This document shows, in pieces, positions 1-8,176 of a stretch of DNA of 27,364 nt. The stretch's first letter is position 1, and each line of letters begins with the position of its first letter. Below the pieces are notes generated by a model, which saw only the letters and a list, made by a program, of their open reading frames with translations, made no database searches and was not told where the DNA came from. The position numbers and the translations under genes are program-made. Source of the DNA: CAZMFZ01 sp964565665. GTDB lineage: Bacteria; Bacteroidota; Bacteroidia; Cytophagales; UBA9547. Where the stretch lies: positions 1-27,364 of the forward strand of contig CAZMFZ010000039.1 of the NCBI GenBank assembly GCA_964565665.1, in the 5' to 3' direction.

Positions 1-1
1 C

Positions 2-415
2 TACCAAATTGTGGCCTCTCATAAATTAATAAAAATTCAAAAAAAATATAGTATTGATGCCCTTGAAATACAAACCGACAAAAACCACCTTACCAGAATT
101 ATAGATAATTTATTGTCAAATGCTATTAAATTTTCTAAAAACAATCGTAATGTAACTGTAAATTTGATTGATAACCTTCAAGAAATTGCCATAATAATAA
201 CTGATGAAGGACCTGGATTTACTGAAGAAGACAAAAAAAATATTTTCAAAAAATACCATAAATTGAGTGCACAGCCCACCAGAGGTGAAAACTCTACCGG
301 CTTAGGTTTGCATATTGTAGATAAACTCACGCACGAGTTGCAAGGCAAAATTGAACTTAGAAGCACAGCATCAGCAGGGGCTACATTTACACTCACTTTC
401 CAAAAAAACATTTGA
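2..415 (+). CDS. Sensor histidine kinase, C-terminal ATPase fragment (5' end outside window)
   Basis: The reading frame is open to the window edge, so this is the last ~137 residues of a longer protein. It is a GHKL/HATPase_c domain, the part of a two-component sensor kinase that binds ATP and phosphorylates the histidine of the dimerisation domain. In order are the N box (NLLSNAIKFS), the G1 box (DEGPGF) and the G2 box (GLGLHIV), followed by the closing strands ending in FTLTF. The dimerisation histidine and sensor region are not in the window, so signal and partner are unknown. There is no receiver domain after the ATPase. The stop lies one base from the stop of the convergent glycosyltransferase gene. 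The family call is secure; the specific kinase cannot be named. Confidence 0.93.
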   Translation, partial: YQIVASHKLIKIQKKYSIDALEIQTDKNHLTRIIDNLLSNAIKFSKNNRNVTVNLIDNLQEIAIIITDEGPGFTEEDKKNIFKKYHKLSAQPTRGENSTGLGLHIVDKLTHELQGKIELRSTASAGATFTLTFQKNI

Positions 416-416
416 T

Positions 417-1193
417 CTACTTGACCTTTGAGATAAGTTGTTTGAAAAAATAATACACAAATAGTGTATTAGTAATTAAGTATCTTTTCCAAAGTCTTTT
501 AGGTTCTTGAAATAATCTGTATAACCATTCCAAGCCATTTTTCTGCATAAAAACTGGTGCTCTTTTTGTTTTATTGGCATACAATGGAAAAGCACCGCCA
601 AGCCCCAAAAGCACAGCATTAATACGGTGCGAATTTTCTGCCATCCAGTTTTCTTGCTTGGGGCAGCCCAGGCTTACAAATACCATATTAGCCCCCGAAG
701 TGTTTATATCATTTATGAAAGTATCATTTTCAATATCTGAAAATTCTCTAAAAGGAGGTGATACTGAACCTACTACCTTCAATGCTGGATTTTGGCTTTT
801 GGCTTTCTCAATAAATGAATCAATAGTGGGGCGTTCTGTACCTAATAAATATACCGAAAGATTATGCTCGTTTGCACCTTTGATTAAGTCAAAAATCATA
901 TCCATACCAGCGGTACGATCTTGTTTCACTTTATGTAAATATTTCAATGCCATCACTACCGACATACCATCGGAAGTTACAATAGTGGCATTATTTACAG
1001 AATCAGCAATTTTTTTGCTTAAATGAGCCTCTACAGCCATGTGTGCATTAGCAAAGCAAACATAAGAGGGCATTTTTGCTGCTGCTAAATCATATATTGT
1101 GTCTAATACTTTTCCGTAAGGTAGTGTAGACACCTTAAGATCTATCACCTTTTTGGTATCGTTTCTCAACTTAAATTCTGAAGCTACTACCAT
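417..1193 (-). CDS. WecG/TagA/CpsF family glycosyltransferase (GT26)
   Basis: This 258-residue protein has the usual family length. GT26 enzymes transfer a sugar, in known cases N-acetylmannosamine or its uronic acid, or glucose, to a lipid-linked acceptor at the cytoplasmic membrane during teichoic acid, common-antigen or capsule synthesis. Visible family signatures are a TSDGM motif with D75, the RTAGMD segment (93-98), SLGCPKQE (174-181) and a basic C-terminal tail (GLEWLYRLFQEPKRLW, ~220-235) that in this family is associated with membrane binding. The ATG at 1193 gives the expected short lead-in before the first beta strand. No other polysaccharide genes are adjacent, so donor and acceptor cannot be inferred. 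It converges with the kinase fragment with one base between stops. Confidence 0.92.
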   Translation of the reverse strand: MVVASEFKLRNDTKKVIDLKVSTLPYGKVLDTIYDLAAAKMPSYVCFANAHMAVEAHLSKKIADSVNNATIVTSDGMSVVMALKYLHKVKQDRTAGMDMIFDLIKGANEHNLSVYLLGTERPTIDSFIEKAKSQNPALKVVGSVSPPFREFSDIENDTFINDINTSGANMVFVSLGCPKQENWMAENSHRINAVLLGLGGAFPLYANKTKRAPVFMQKNGLEWLYRLFQEPKRLWKRYLITNTLFVYYFFKQLISKVK

Positions 1194-1351
1194 ATTAAAT
1201 GCAAACTCTTCTTAAAATAATTATATTAGATAGTAAAAGTATTAAAACTTTACGACAAGGCAAAAAATATATTCACTAAGTTAGGTATTTCAACACAAAT
1301 CTAACATGCAATTTTAAGAAATCTACTTTCTTAACAAAAACATAATATAGG

Positions 1352-1392
1352 ACACACAAAAATGGAGAAAAAGAATCTCCATTTTTGTGTGT
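1352..1392 (-). terminator. 17-bp perfect hairpin just after icd stop
   Basis: Arms 1352-1368 and 1376-1392 are perfectly complementary over 17 bp with a 7-nt A-rich loop. The hairpin begins 7 nt after the icd stop codon, the expected place for a transcription terminator. It is not followed by a long pure U run on the minus strand (the next bases read roughly CCTATATTATG), so it may instead be mainly a 3'-end stabiliser. It is the only strong structure between icd and the glycosyltransferase gene. Confidence 0.65.
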
Positions 1393-1399
1393 GGTAAAA

Positions 1400-2632
1400 T
1401 TATTTACTTAATGCAATTTTCAAATTTGAATCTATAGCACTTAGGAAGTCTTCAGTATTGAGATAGTGTTCGCCTAGGGTAACTTTATTGCCATGAATAC
1501 AAACAGCTAAATCTTTAGTCATTTTACCACTTTCCACTGTCTCTACACATACTTTTTCAAGTGTTTGACTAAAATTGATAAGGGCAGGATTTCCATCAAA
1601 TTTCCCTCTGAACTCTAGACCTCTTGTCCATGCAAATATAGATGCGATAGGGTTGGTAGAAGTTGCCTTACCTGCTTGATAATCTCGATAATGGCGGGTT
1701 ACTGTACCATGTGCAGCCTCCGATTCCATTGTTTTTCCATCTGGGGTTACGAGTACTGAGGTCATTAATCCAAGTGAGCCAAACCCCTGAGCTACGGTAT
1801 CTGATTGCACATCGCCATCGTAATTTTTACAGGCCCATACAAAATTTCCATTCCATTTCAAGGCAGATGCCACCATATCGTCAATTAATCTGTGTTCGTA
1901 AGTGATGCCAGCTTCTTGGAATTTTGTTTTAAATGTTGCTTCGAATATTTCTTGGAAAATATCTTTAAAACGACCGTCATATTTCTTTAGAATTGTATTT
2001 TTTGTAGATAGATACAAAGGCCATTTCTTCTGCAAAGCGGTGTTGAAGCACGAGTGTGCAAAGCCACGAATAGATTCATCAGTGTTGTACATAGCCAAAG
2101 CCACGCCATCTCCTTTGAAGTTGTATACTTCAAATGTTTGGGCAGGTGAGCCATCTTCAGGTGTAAAACTGATGGTTAATTTGCCTTTGCCTTTAGTCAG
2201 AAAATCGGTAGCGCGATACTGATCGCCAAACGCATGACGACCAACCATTATGGGAGCCGTCCAGTTGGGAACTAAACGAGGCACATTTTTACATACAATT
2301 GGTTCGCGAAATACGGTACCATCTAAAATATTTCGGATGGTCCCATTAGGCGATTTCCACATTTGTTTCAAATTAAACTCTTTTACGCGCGCTTCATCTG
2401 GTGTGATTGTGGCACATTTGATGCCAACATTATATTTTTTAATGGCTTCGGCAGCATCAATTGTAATTTGATCGTTGGTAGCATCGCGGCTTTCCATACC
2501 TAAATCGTAGTATTTTATATCAATTTCAAGATGGGGAAGAACAAGTTTGTCTTTAATAAATTTCCAAATAATTCTGGTCATTTCATCACCGTCTAGCTCT
2601 ACTACGGGATTGGCTACTTTAATTTTGTTCAT
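1400..2632 (-). CDS. icd: NADP-dependent isocitrate dehydrogenase (dimeric, eukaryote-like type)
   Basis: A 410-residue cytoplasmic enzyme converting isocitrate to 2-oxoglutarate and CO2 with NADP+ in the TCA cycle. The length and sequence match the homodimeric IDH subfamily shared with eukaryotes (IDP type), not the E. coli-type Icd. The substrate loop SPNGTIR is at 94-100, followed by conserved arginines R109 and R132 and lysine K212. Metal-site aspartates lie in LIDDMVA (~249-255) and in the signature NYDGDVQSDTVAQGFGSLGL (270-289). The HGTVTRH segment (308-314) is the cofactor motif expected for NADP specificity. The ATG at 2632 gives the canonical N-terminus leading to VELDGDEMTR. A LysR-like DNA-binding gene is divergent upstream; a strong hairpin follows the stop. 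Confidence 0.97.
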   Translation of the reverse strand: MNKIKVANPVVELDGDEMTRIIWKFIKDKLVLPHLEIDIKYYDLGMESRDATNDQITIDAAEAIKKYNVGIKCATITPDEARVKEFNLKQMWKSPNGTIRNILDGTVFREPIVCKNVPRLVPNWTAPIMVGRHAFGDQYRATDFLTKGKGKLTISFTPEDGSPAQTFEVYNFKGDGVALAMYNTDESIRGFAHSCFNTALQKKWPLYLSTKNTILKKYDGRFKDIFQEIFEATFKTKFQEAGITYEHRLIDDMVASALKWNGNFVWACKNYDGDVQSDTVAQGFGSLGLMTSVLVTPDGKTMESEAAHGTVTRHYRDYQAGKATSTNPIASIFAWTRGLEFRGKFDGNPALINFSQTLEKVCVETVESGKMTKDLAVCIHGNKVTLGEHYLNTEDFLSAIDSNLKIALSK

Positions 2633-2673
2633 TTTCTACGTTAGAATTTTGATAAATTTCTATGAAATCTCTT

Positions 2674-2704
2674 CAAAGTTAATGTATCGGGCAAAAATAT
2701 TAAA
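2674..2704 (-). promoter_or_regulatory. Probable icd promoter (Bacteroidota type)
   Basis: On the minus strand, TAACTTTG (2681-2674) is an exact match to the TAnnTTTG -7 element. A TTTA at 2704-2701 sits 19 bp upstream, three of four bases of the TTTG -33 element. Transcription would start near 2667, giving a ~35-nt leader to the icd ATG. Such AT-rich motifs arise by chance, so this is moderate support only. Confidence 0.45.
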
Positions 2705-2786
2705 CTTTAAAGCGAATAAAATAAACTAAGCTGCTTAAATGGCATTTTTATAGATAGTTTTGAATGAAATTAACCCTAATTATTCA

Positions 2787-3068
2787 ATGCTTGTAACTTT
2801 AAGACAATTGCAATATGTGATAGCTGTGGCAGAATCGGGCAGTTTTTCAAAAGCTGCTGAGATATGCTTTGCAGAACAAAGTACTATTAGCCATCAAGTG
2901 AAAACATTGGAAGAAAAACTAGGCAAACAAATTTTCAATCGAAATTCCATACCTGCAAAGCTTACACCTGAAGGCGAGTTGATTGTGGAGCAAGGCAAAC
3001 AAATAATTGCTCAGGTGGAAGAATTAATTAAGCCATTTAAAATGCCGGTGAAGAAACAGCAAGTATAA
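2787..3068 (+). CDS. Stand-alone LysR-type winged-helix protein without effector domain
   Basis: The product from ATG 2787 is 93 residues and consists only of the N-terminal LysR-type winged helix and linker helix. LRQLQYVIAVAESGSFSKAA (5-24) followed by CFAEQSTISHQVKTLEEKLG (27-46) is the classic LTTR helix-turn-helix; FNRN and KLTPEGELI form the wing; residues ~65-84 form the dimerisation helix. Normal LTTRs are ~300 residues with a periplasmic-binding-like sensor domain. Here translation ends at TAA 3066-3068, and only 86 bp separate it from the tRNA, leaving no room for a frameshifted effector domain. A TTG at 2760 could add nine residues, but the ATG matches the usual LTTR start. It is divergent from icd, so control of icd or itself is plausible but unproven. 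Confidence 0.82.
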   Translation: MLVTLRQLQYVIAVAESGSFSKAAEICFAEQSTISHQVKTLEEKLGKQIFNRNSIPAKLTPEGELIVEQGKQIIAQVEELIKPFKMPVKKQQV

Positions 3069-3101
3069 TTGGCAATATTTCGCAACTTAAAGCAATATGC
3101 T

Positions 3102-3131
3102 TTTGAGGTAAATGCTAAAAACCTATATTTG
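3102..3131 (+). promoter_or_regulatory. Promoter for tRNA-Leu
   Basis: TTTG at 3102-3105 and TATATTTG at 3124-3131 match both elements of the Bacteroidota primary-sigma consensus (TTTG, ~19 bp, TAnnTTTG) with an 18-bp spacer. The expected start site is near 3138, about 17 bp before the mature tRNA. This is the best promoter match in the window. Confidence 0.75.
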
Positions 3132-3154
3132 CATTCTAATCACAAAAGTATGCT

Positions 3155-3240
3155 GCCCAGGTGGTGAAATTGGTAGACATACTACTTTGAGGTGGTAGCG
3201 CCTGTTAAAGGGCATGCGAGTTCGAATCTCGCCTTGGGCA
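3155..3240 (+). tRNA. tRNA-Leu (anticodon GAG)
   Basis: The 86-nt class II tRNA folds fully. The acceptor stem is 3155-3161 with 3233-3239 (one G-U pair) and the discriminator A is at 3240. The anticodon stem is 3182-3186 with 3194-3198, and the 7-nt loop carries GAG at 3189-3191. A long variable arm (CGCCUGUUAAAGGGC region) is typical of leucine tRNAs, and the T arm is GCGAG-TTCGAAT-CTCGC at 3216-3232. CCA is not encoded and must be added. It reads CUC and CUU codons. A matching promoter lies upstream and an intrinsic terminator follows by ten bases. Confidence 0.98.
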
Positions 3241-3249
3241 CTTTTGAAT

Positions 3250-3285
3250 GCCCCACGATATTAATATTCGTGGGGCTTTTCTTTT
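3250..3285 (+). terminator. Intrinsic terminator after tRNA-Leu
   Basis: A 9-bp GC-rich stem (3250-3258 with 3268-3276, GCCCCACGA/TCGTGGGGC) with an AT loop is followed by TTTTCTTTT. Its position ten bases after the tRNA, with a U-rich tail on the plus strand only, marks it as the tRNA terminator. Confidence 0.88.
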
Positions 3286-3368
3286 GATAATGCCTTCACA
3301 TGGAGTGATGGCATCAAATAGTTGGGTACAAATCAATCACTTGTTTTGTATTAGAATATAAAACCTCT

Positions 3369-4553
3369 CTACTCCAAAGCAGCTACTCCTGGCAATATCT
3401 TGCCCTCCATGTATTCGAGTAATGCACCTCCTCCGGTAGATACATAAGAAACACGGTCTCCGTAGCCAGCATTGTTGATTGCCGAGGCAGAATCGCCACC
3501 GCCTATAAGTGAATATCCGCCTTTTTCTGTGGCTTCTACTACGGCTTTGGCTATCGCATTGGTACCTGAGGCAAAGTTTGCAAATTCAAACACGCCCATT
3601 GGGCCATTCCACAATAAGGTTTTCGATTTAGCTACTACCTCTTCAAAAACTTTGATAGATTCCGGACCTATATCCAGCCCCTGCCATCCATCAGGTATTT
3701 CGCCTTTGGGTGCAATTTTTATGTTTGCATCGTTGCTAAATTCGTCTGCTATCAGGTTGTCGAGTGGGAAATATAAATTTATGCCTTTCGCTTTTGCCTT
3801 TTCTATAATTGAAAGTGCTAAATCGGTTTTGTCGGGTTCTGAAATAGATTTTCCGATTTTCCCACCTTGAGCCAATACAAAAGTATAGGTCATTCCCCCT
3901 CCAATTATCAAATTATCAACTTTATCAAGTAATTTTTCAATTATCAATATTTTGTCAGATACTTTAGAGCCGCCCATAATGGCCGTAAAAGGATGCTCAG
4001 CATGGTTCATGATTTTATTGGCATTTTCAATTTCAGCCTGCATTACAAATCCACAAACACGCTCTTTGAAAAACTTTCCCATTACAGCCGTAGATGCATG
4101 GGCACGATGGGCAGTACCGAAGGCATCATTTACCCACACATCGCCATAAGAGGCTAATTTTTTTGCAAATTCTTCATCTCCTTTTTCCTCTTCTTTGTAA
4201 AAACGAAGGTTTTCTAGTAACAGTATTTCACCCGGTTTTAAGGCTGCTGAAAGTGATTTGGCCGATTCGCTAATACAATCATCGGCAAAATAAACTTTGG
4301 TTTTGTAGGCATCTTCAAGCCATTTTACAACATGTTTGAGCGAATATTTTTCTTCTGGACCATCTTTTGGCCTGCCCAAATGGCTCATTAGAATGGCAGA
4401 ACCTCCTTCTTTCAATATTTTAGAGATAGTAGGTACACAGGCACGCAAACGGGTATCGTCTGTAATGGTAAAAGCCTTGTCGAGCGGTACATTAAAATCG
4501 ACTCTTACAGCCGCTTTTTTACCAGAGAAGTTAAATTTGTCGAGCGTTAGCAT
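3369..4553 (-). CDS. pgk: Phosphoglycerate kinase
   Basis: A 394-residue cytoplasmic glycolytic enzyme that transfers phosphate between 1,3-bisphosphoglycerate and ADP; length is normal for bacterial PGK. The signature RVDFNVP is at 17-23 and the substrate-binding SHLGRP is at 57-62. The N-domain DAFGTAHRAHAST segment is at ~143-155. The C-terminal nucleotide domain shows GGSKVSDKI (194-202), WNGPMGVFE (315-323), GGGDS (351-355) and the closing STGGGALLE (372-380). Start and stop are unambiguous. murQ lies upstream on the same strand after a 178-bp gap, so co-transcription is uncertain. No convincing promoter match or U-tailed terminator is visible around it. Confidence 0.98.
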   Translation of the reverse strand: MLTLDKFNFSGKKAAVRVDFNVPLDKAFTITDDTRLRACVPTISKILKEGGSAILMSHLGRPKDGPEEKYSLKHVVKWLEDAYKTKVYFADDCISESAKSLSAALKPGEILLLENLRFYKEEEKGDEEFAKKLASYGDVWVNDAFGTAHRAHASTAVMGKFFKERVCGFVMQAEIENANKIMNHAEHPFTAIMGGSKVSDKILIIEKLLDKVDNLIIGGGMTYTFVLAQGGKIGKSISEPDKTDLALSIIEKAKAKGINLYFPLDNLIADEFSNDANIKIAPKGEIPDGWQGLDIGPESIKVFEEVVAKSKTLLWNGPMGVFEFANFASGTNAIAKAVVEATEKGGYSLIGGGDSASAINNAGYGDRVSYVSTGGGALLEYMEGKILPGVAALE

Positions 4554-4731
4554 AAATATGACTTATTTTAGGTTTGCATTAATAGATGTAAAATTGATAA
4601 TCTTCAATTCAATTGCAAAATACAATAAATAATAAATTGAGTTTATTTTTTCTGAATGGCATCAAATGGCAATCATGATGAAAGTCTGAAATACAATACG
4701 TACTACTTTTCACTGGCAACAATTCATTAAA

Positions 4732-5538
4732 TCAGGAAGTATAATTTTCAATTGCCCCTCTCACATTTCCATATTTATTTAGCAATGTTTGGGCTGTGGC
4801 GGCATCTATATTTAATTCTTCCATAATCATTCGCACACCTCTATCAATCAGTTTATGATTCGATAGTTGCATATCTACCATTTTATTGCCTTTTACTCTG
4901 CCGAGTTGAATCATTACAGAGGTAGAAATCATATTCAATACCAGTTTTTGGGCTGTTCCTGCTTTCATGCGTGTACTTCCGGTCACAAACTCAGGTCCTG
5001 TAACTACCTCAATAGGAAAATCTGATATGGCAGTAATGGCTGCATCGGGATTGCAAGTGATGCTACCTGTGGCAATATGATTTGCTTTGCACGCTTGCAA
5101 TCCACCAATTACGAATGGTGTACGCCCTGAAGCTGCAATGCCAATTACAAAATCTTTCTCATTGATATAATAAGCTTCTAAATCGAGCCATGCTTGTTTA
5201 GAATCGTCTTCGGCAAACTCTACCGCTTGACGTATTGCCCCATCACCCCCGGCAATAAGCCCTATCACTAAGTCGAATGGCACACCAAATGTAGGCGGAC
5301 ACTCCGAGGCATCCACTATACCAAGTCTTCCACTAGTGCCTGCTCCTATGTAAAAGAGCCTTCCACCTGTTTTCAGCTTTTCAACTGCGGCAGTAACTAA
5401 TTTTTCAATATGTGGAATAGCTTTTTGCACTGCAAAAGGCACAGTTTGATCTTCAAAATTGATATTTTTTAGCAATTCGTGAACGCTCATTTTATCTAAA
5501 TGTTCAAATTTTCCTTTCGATTCAGTAATGGTTTGCAT
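4732..5538 (-). CDS. murQ: N-acetylmuramic acid 6-phosphate etherase
   Basis: A 268-residue cytoplasmic lyase that removes the lactyl ether from MurNAc-6-phosphate, giving GlcNAc-6-phosphate and D-lactate in peptidoglycan recycling. It is a SIS-domain protein. GAGTSGRLGIVDASECPPTF (65-84) carries the sugar-phosphate site and the glutamate (E79) equivalent to a catalytic acid/base of E. coli MurQ; the second glutamate is in FAEDD (E110). The family signature GPEFVTGSTRMKAGTAQK is intact at 181-198. It is about 30 residues shorter than E. coli MurQ, with a short C-terminal helical region. No MurNAc kinase (MurK/AmgK) or uptake system is adjacent, so the source of its substrate is not evident from the context. 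Confidence 0.96.
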   Translation of the reverse strand: MQTITESKGKFEHLDKMSVHELLKNINFEDQTVPFAVQKAIPHIEKLVTAAVEKLKTGGRLFYIGAGTSGRLGIVDASECPPTFGVPFDLVIGLIAGGDGAIRQAVEFAEDDSKQAWLDLEAYYINEKDFVIGIAASGRTPFVIGGLQACKANHIATGSITCNPDAAITAISDFPIEVVTGPEFVTGSTRMKAGTAQKLVLNMISTSVMIQLGRVKGNKMVDMQLSNHKLIDRGVRMIMEELNIDAATAQTLLNKYGNVRGAIENYTS

Positions 5539-5623
5539 TTTATCTATGTGTATTGGAATAAATCGTTGATGGCAATGGGCATATCTTTTGGGTTGTAGGT
5601 GTGGTTAGAATGGTATTTTTTTC

Positions 5624-5631
5624 TATTTTTG
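5624..5631 (+). promoter_or_regulatory. Possible -7 element upstream of the barrel-SPOR gene
   Basis: TATTTTTG is an exact TAnnTTTG match 87 bp before the TTG start. No TTTG is present at the -33 spacing, so support is weak. Confidence 0.25.
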
Positions 5632-5717
5632 AATAATTTATTATTTAATTACTTAGCCAGTCATTTCCAAGCTTACAAGCTATACCTATTTATTAAGTAA
5701 AGAAAATAAGCACTCCT

Positions 5718-7898
5718 TTGAACTTGATTAAAACACTATCCCTATATATTATTTTTTTATTTGCAGGCTACAGTTGCTTGTACGCTCAAACTACTACACC
5801 CATTCCTAAAGGGCAAAAGTATGTAAAAAAATACGATAGGAAGGTAATCATTAGCCCGTATATAGGTTATGCATATCTTATTCCACCTACATCAGCAGTT
5901 AATAATATTGGTGATAAAACAAATCTGTACGCCCAATTTAACCCTATTGTGTTGAATGCTGGAATTACAGCCTATTATCCTTTGAAAGTATATCCACGTT
6001 TATTATTTAGTGGTGAATACAATATTATATTTTCAGCTCGCGGATACTTTTTGTTTAATATAAATACCTTGCAGGCCGGAGCAAAATTTTTATTGCGAGA
6101 CAGGAGAAAGAAATTCAACCCTTATGTAGCTGCAGGCTTAGGCTTGCCTTTTGTGTTGTATAGTCAAACGGCTCACAATGAAGAGTTTATCCCCACAGAA
6201 AAAACAGATATAGAATTTGGTGATCCTATAAAGTTTGAGAAACGCATTCCAAATAAAACCATTTTTACACCTATGTTCAGCCCATATATTGCTCTTGGAG
6301 CTCAATATAGAATTGATAGAAAGTATAGTATATTTCTACAAGCAGGCATAAATCCTGTGATAGGCAATCATGCAGCATTGCAGGCCGTTTCATCTGCTCA
6401 CAATTCCGGGCTTACTTATATTTCTGCCAGAGGTGGTGTAAATATCCAGCTTATGAAGCCTAAACCGCCTTATGTAGATACCGCAATGATTCCTATCCCT
6501 GATCCGGTAATGGCACTTTCCGTGCCTGAAGATTATTTGAGGCAAAGAATGCTGGTGCTTGAAGGTGTATTTGATGTGCAATTGCGTGAAGGCTTGAAAC
6601 ATAATGTAAGGCTTGAAGTAGGTAATCACGAATTATTGATTGATGAGCAAGTGCAAGACCCATGCAAAGTAGTATGCTATTTATATAACGATAAGGGAGA
6701 TATTGTAGCCCGTGCAGAATCTACGCCTGAAGGCAAAATTGTGTTTACCGATTTAGATAAAGGCATTTATGATCTCACATTCGTACTAGAAAAGCCTTGT
6801 ACTACTGCCAATTTCAAATACAAATTTCCAGATCCTAGTGTGCATCCGCTATTGCAATACAATGAAGATGGTAGCATAACTGATTCGCTCTTTTACAACA
6901 TTCAAGGAAGTCTAGTAGTACCTGACACCGCAGATTTCAGTTTTGTATACAAATCATCGCCTTTGTTTTTGGTCTCTACCAACAAAATGCTCAACGACAA
7001 TTACGATATAGCCGTGTATTTGGCAGATAGCACTAAAAAAGTACTTTCAAAGTTTGAGCCTGGCAAAAATGAAAATTTCTATTTTAAAAAACTTCCCACC
7101 AAAAACTATGAAGTGATATACAAAGTACCCGATGCTGAATTGAAAACAGGTATTGATTATACATTTTTTGACAATTATAAATATCCCTCGAAAAGAATCA
7201 CATATATAGATACAAAAGATTCCACAAATCAAATAATAACAGAGGAAAGTCGGTTTTATGAAAAACTAAAATACAACCTGAAAGGCAGAGTAACTCTTAA
7301 AGATTCATTAAATAAAATGGATGGAGTAACCCTTTATTTGGTAAATGATAAAAAGAAAATTGTGTATTTCAAAAAGCCAGAGAGAGATGGCTCATTTTTT
7401 TTTAAAAATTTGAAATCTAAAATTAAGTATGAAGTTTTCTACGAACTTGACAATAAAAAAGGAATAATAAGCATCAATCACAAAGAGGAAGAACTTGTGC
7501 CATTGCCAAAATCGAACTTGGATGATGTGGATGCGATAGGCAGAAGGCGTAGGTTAGTGCCTGATTTACAAGCCAGTAGCAATGAAGATGCCAAAGACCT
7601 CACTACTTACAATGTAAAAGGCACCCTCGTAAATCCCAAAGGCTATGGGGTGTATGTTGGGGCTTTTGAAAATATAACAAATGTAGATTTAATGTGCAAA
7701 AAACTGATAAAAGATGGCTTTGACGAAATAGCTATTCAAGTGGGCATGACAGACCACATGAATAAAATATACGACTTTACCCGCAATTTCAAAATTCATA
7801 AAGTGATGATTGGGCGATTTGAAAAGGAAAAACAAGCCATAAGAGTTAAAAACAGGCTCGAATACGAAGGCTACGATGCAGTAGTATTGAAATACTAA
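5718..7898 (+). CDS. Outer-membrane beta-barrel protein with C-terminal SPOR domain
   Basis: A 726-residue exported protein. Residues 1-24 form a signal peptide (hydrophobic core, cleavage after LYAQ). Residues ~40-245 alternate polar and aromatic/aliphatic residues with turns such as RDRRKKFNPY, typical of a small outer-membrane barrel. Residues ~280-600 hold about three beta-rich modules that look like CnaB/carboxypeptidase-regulatory folds (GKIVFTDLDKGIYDLTF, ENFYFKKLPTKNYEV, GSFFFKNLKSKIKYEV). Residues ~643-726 are a SPOR domain (YGVYVGAF ... VMIGRFEKEKQAIRVKNRL), a fold that binds glycan strands lacking stem peptides. The start must be TTG 5718 (or TTG 5724): an in-frame stop is at 5694 and no ATG occurs until about residue 186, which would lose the signal peptide. 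The probable role is an outer membrane-peptidoglycan link; the specific function is unknown. Confidence 0.85.
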   Translation: MNLIKTLSLYIIFLFAGYSCLYAQTTTPIPKGQKYVKKYDRKVIISPYIGYAYLIPPTSAVNNIGDKTNLYAQFNPIVLNAGITAYYPLKVYPRLLFSGEYNIIFSARGYFLFNINTLQAGAKFLLRDRRKKFNPYVAAGLGLPFVLYSQTAHNEEFIPTEKTDIEFGDPIKFEKRIPNKTIFTPMFSPYIALGAQYRIDRKYSIFLQAGINPVIGNHAALQAVSSAHNSGLTYISARGGVNIQLMKPKPPYVDTAMIPIPDPVMALSVPEDYLRQRMLVLEGVFDVQLREGLKHNVRLEVGNHELLIDEQVQDPCKVVCYLYNDKGDIVARAESTPEGKIVFTDLDKGIYDLTFVLEKPCTTANFKYKFPDPSVHPLLQYNEDGSITDSLFYNIQGSLVVPDTADFSFVYKSSPLFLVSTNKMLNDNYDIAVYLADSTKKVLSKFEPGKNENFYFKKLPTKNYEVIYKVPDAELKTGIDYTFFDNYKYPSKRITYIDTKDSTNQIITEESRFYEKLKYNLKGRVTLKDSLNKMDGVTLYLVNDKKKIVYFKKPERDGSFFFKNLKSKIKYEVFYELDNKKGIISINHKEEELVPLPKSNLDDVDAIGRRRRLVPDLQASSNEDAKDLTTYNVKGTLVNPKGYGVYVGAFENITNVDLMCKKLIKDGFDEIAIQVGMTDHMNKIYDFTRNFKIHKVMIGRFEKEKQAIRVKNRLEYEGYDAVVLKY

Positions 7899-8176
7899 CT
7901 CAATTTTTCCAATTGGTCTTTTATACCCTCCCAAATTGATCTTTTAAGCAATTCCTTATTTGGGCAAATGTTGATCCAAGGCTGAAAATCAACAAGTTAA
8001 ATTAGTCGCCTTCCGCTATTTTACTCTGCAATATATTGATTATCAATAGCATAGCCACAGTTTATTTCTGGTAATAAATTTTTTTAACCGCCATTTTATA
8101 CGATAATTGTAATCCTGTCTTGAAATATTAATATTTTAAAGTCAAATCTAACTTCCCTTTATTTCTATTATTCATA

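Noticed and set aside
2760..2786. TTG start giving nine extra residues on the LysR-like protein
   Set aside because: ATG 2787 places the helix-turn-helix at the usual distance from the N-terminus; the extra residues match nothing in the family.
2760..3068. Frameshifted full-length LysR regulator
   Set aside because: Only 86 bp separate the stop from the tRNA, so no effector-domain remnant can be present.
3155..3240. tRNA-Leu as an integration site
   Set aside because: No integrase, no repeated tRNA 3' end and only housekeeping genes on both sides.
3291..3313. Interrupted inverted repeat TGCC-TCAC / GTGA-GGCA downstream of pgk
   Set aside because: Only two 4-bp blocks with a mismatch and no U tail on the minus strand; not enough to call a pgk terminator.
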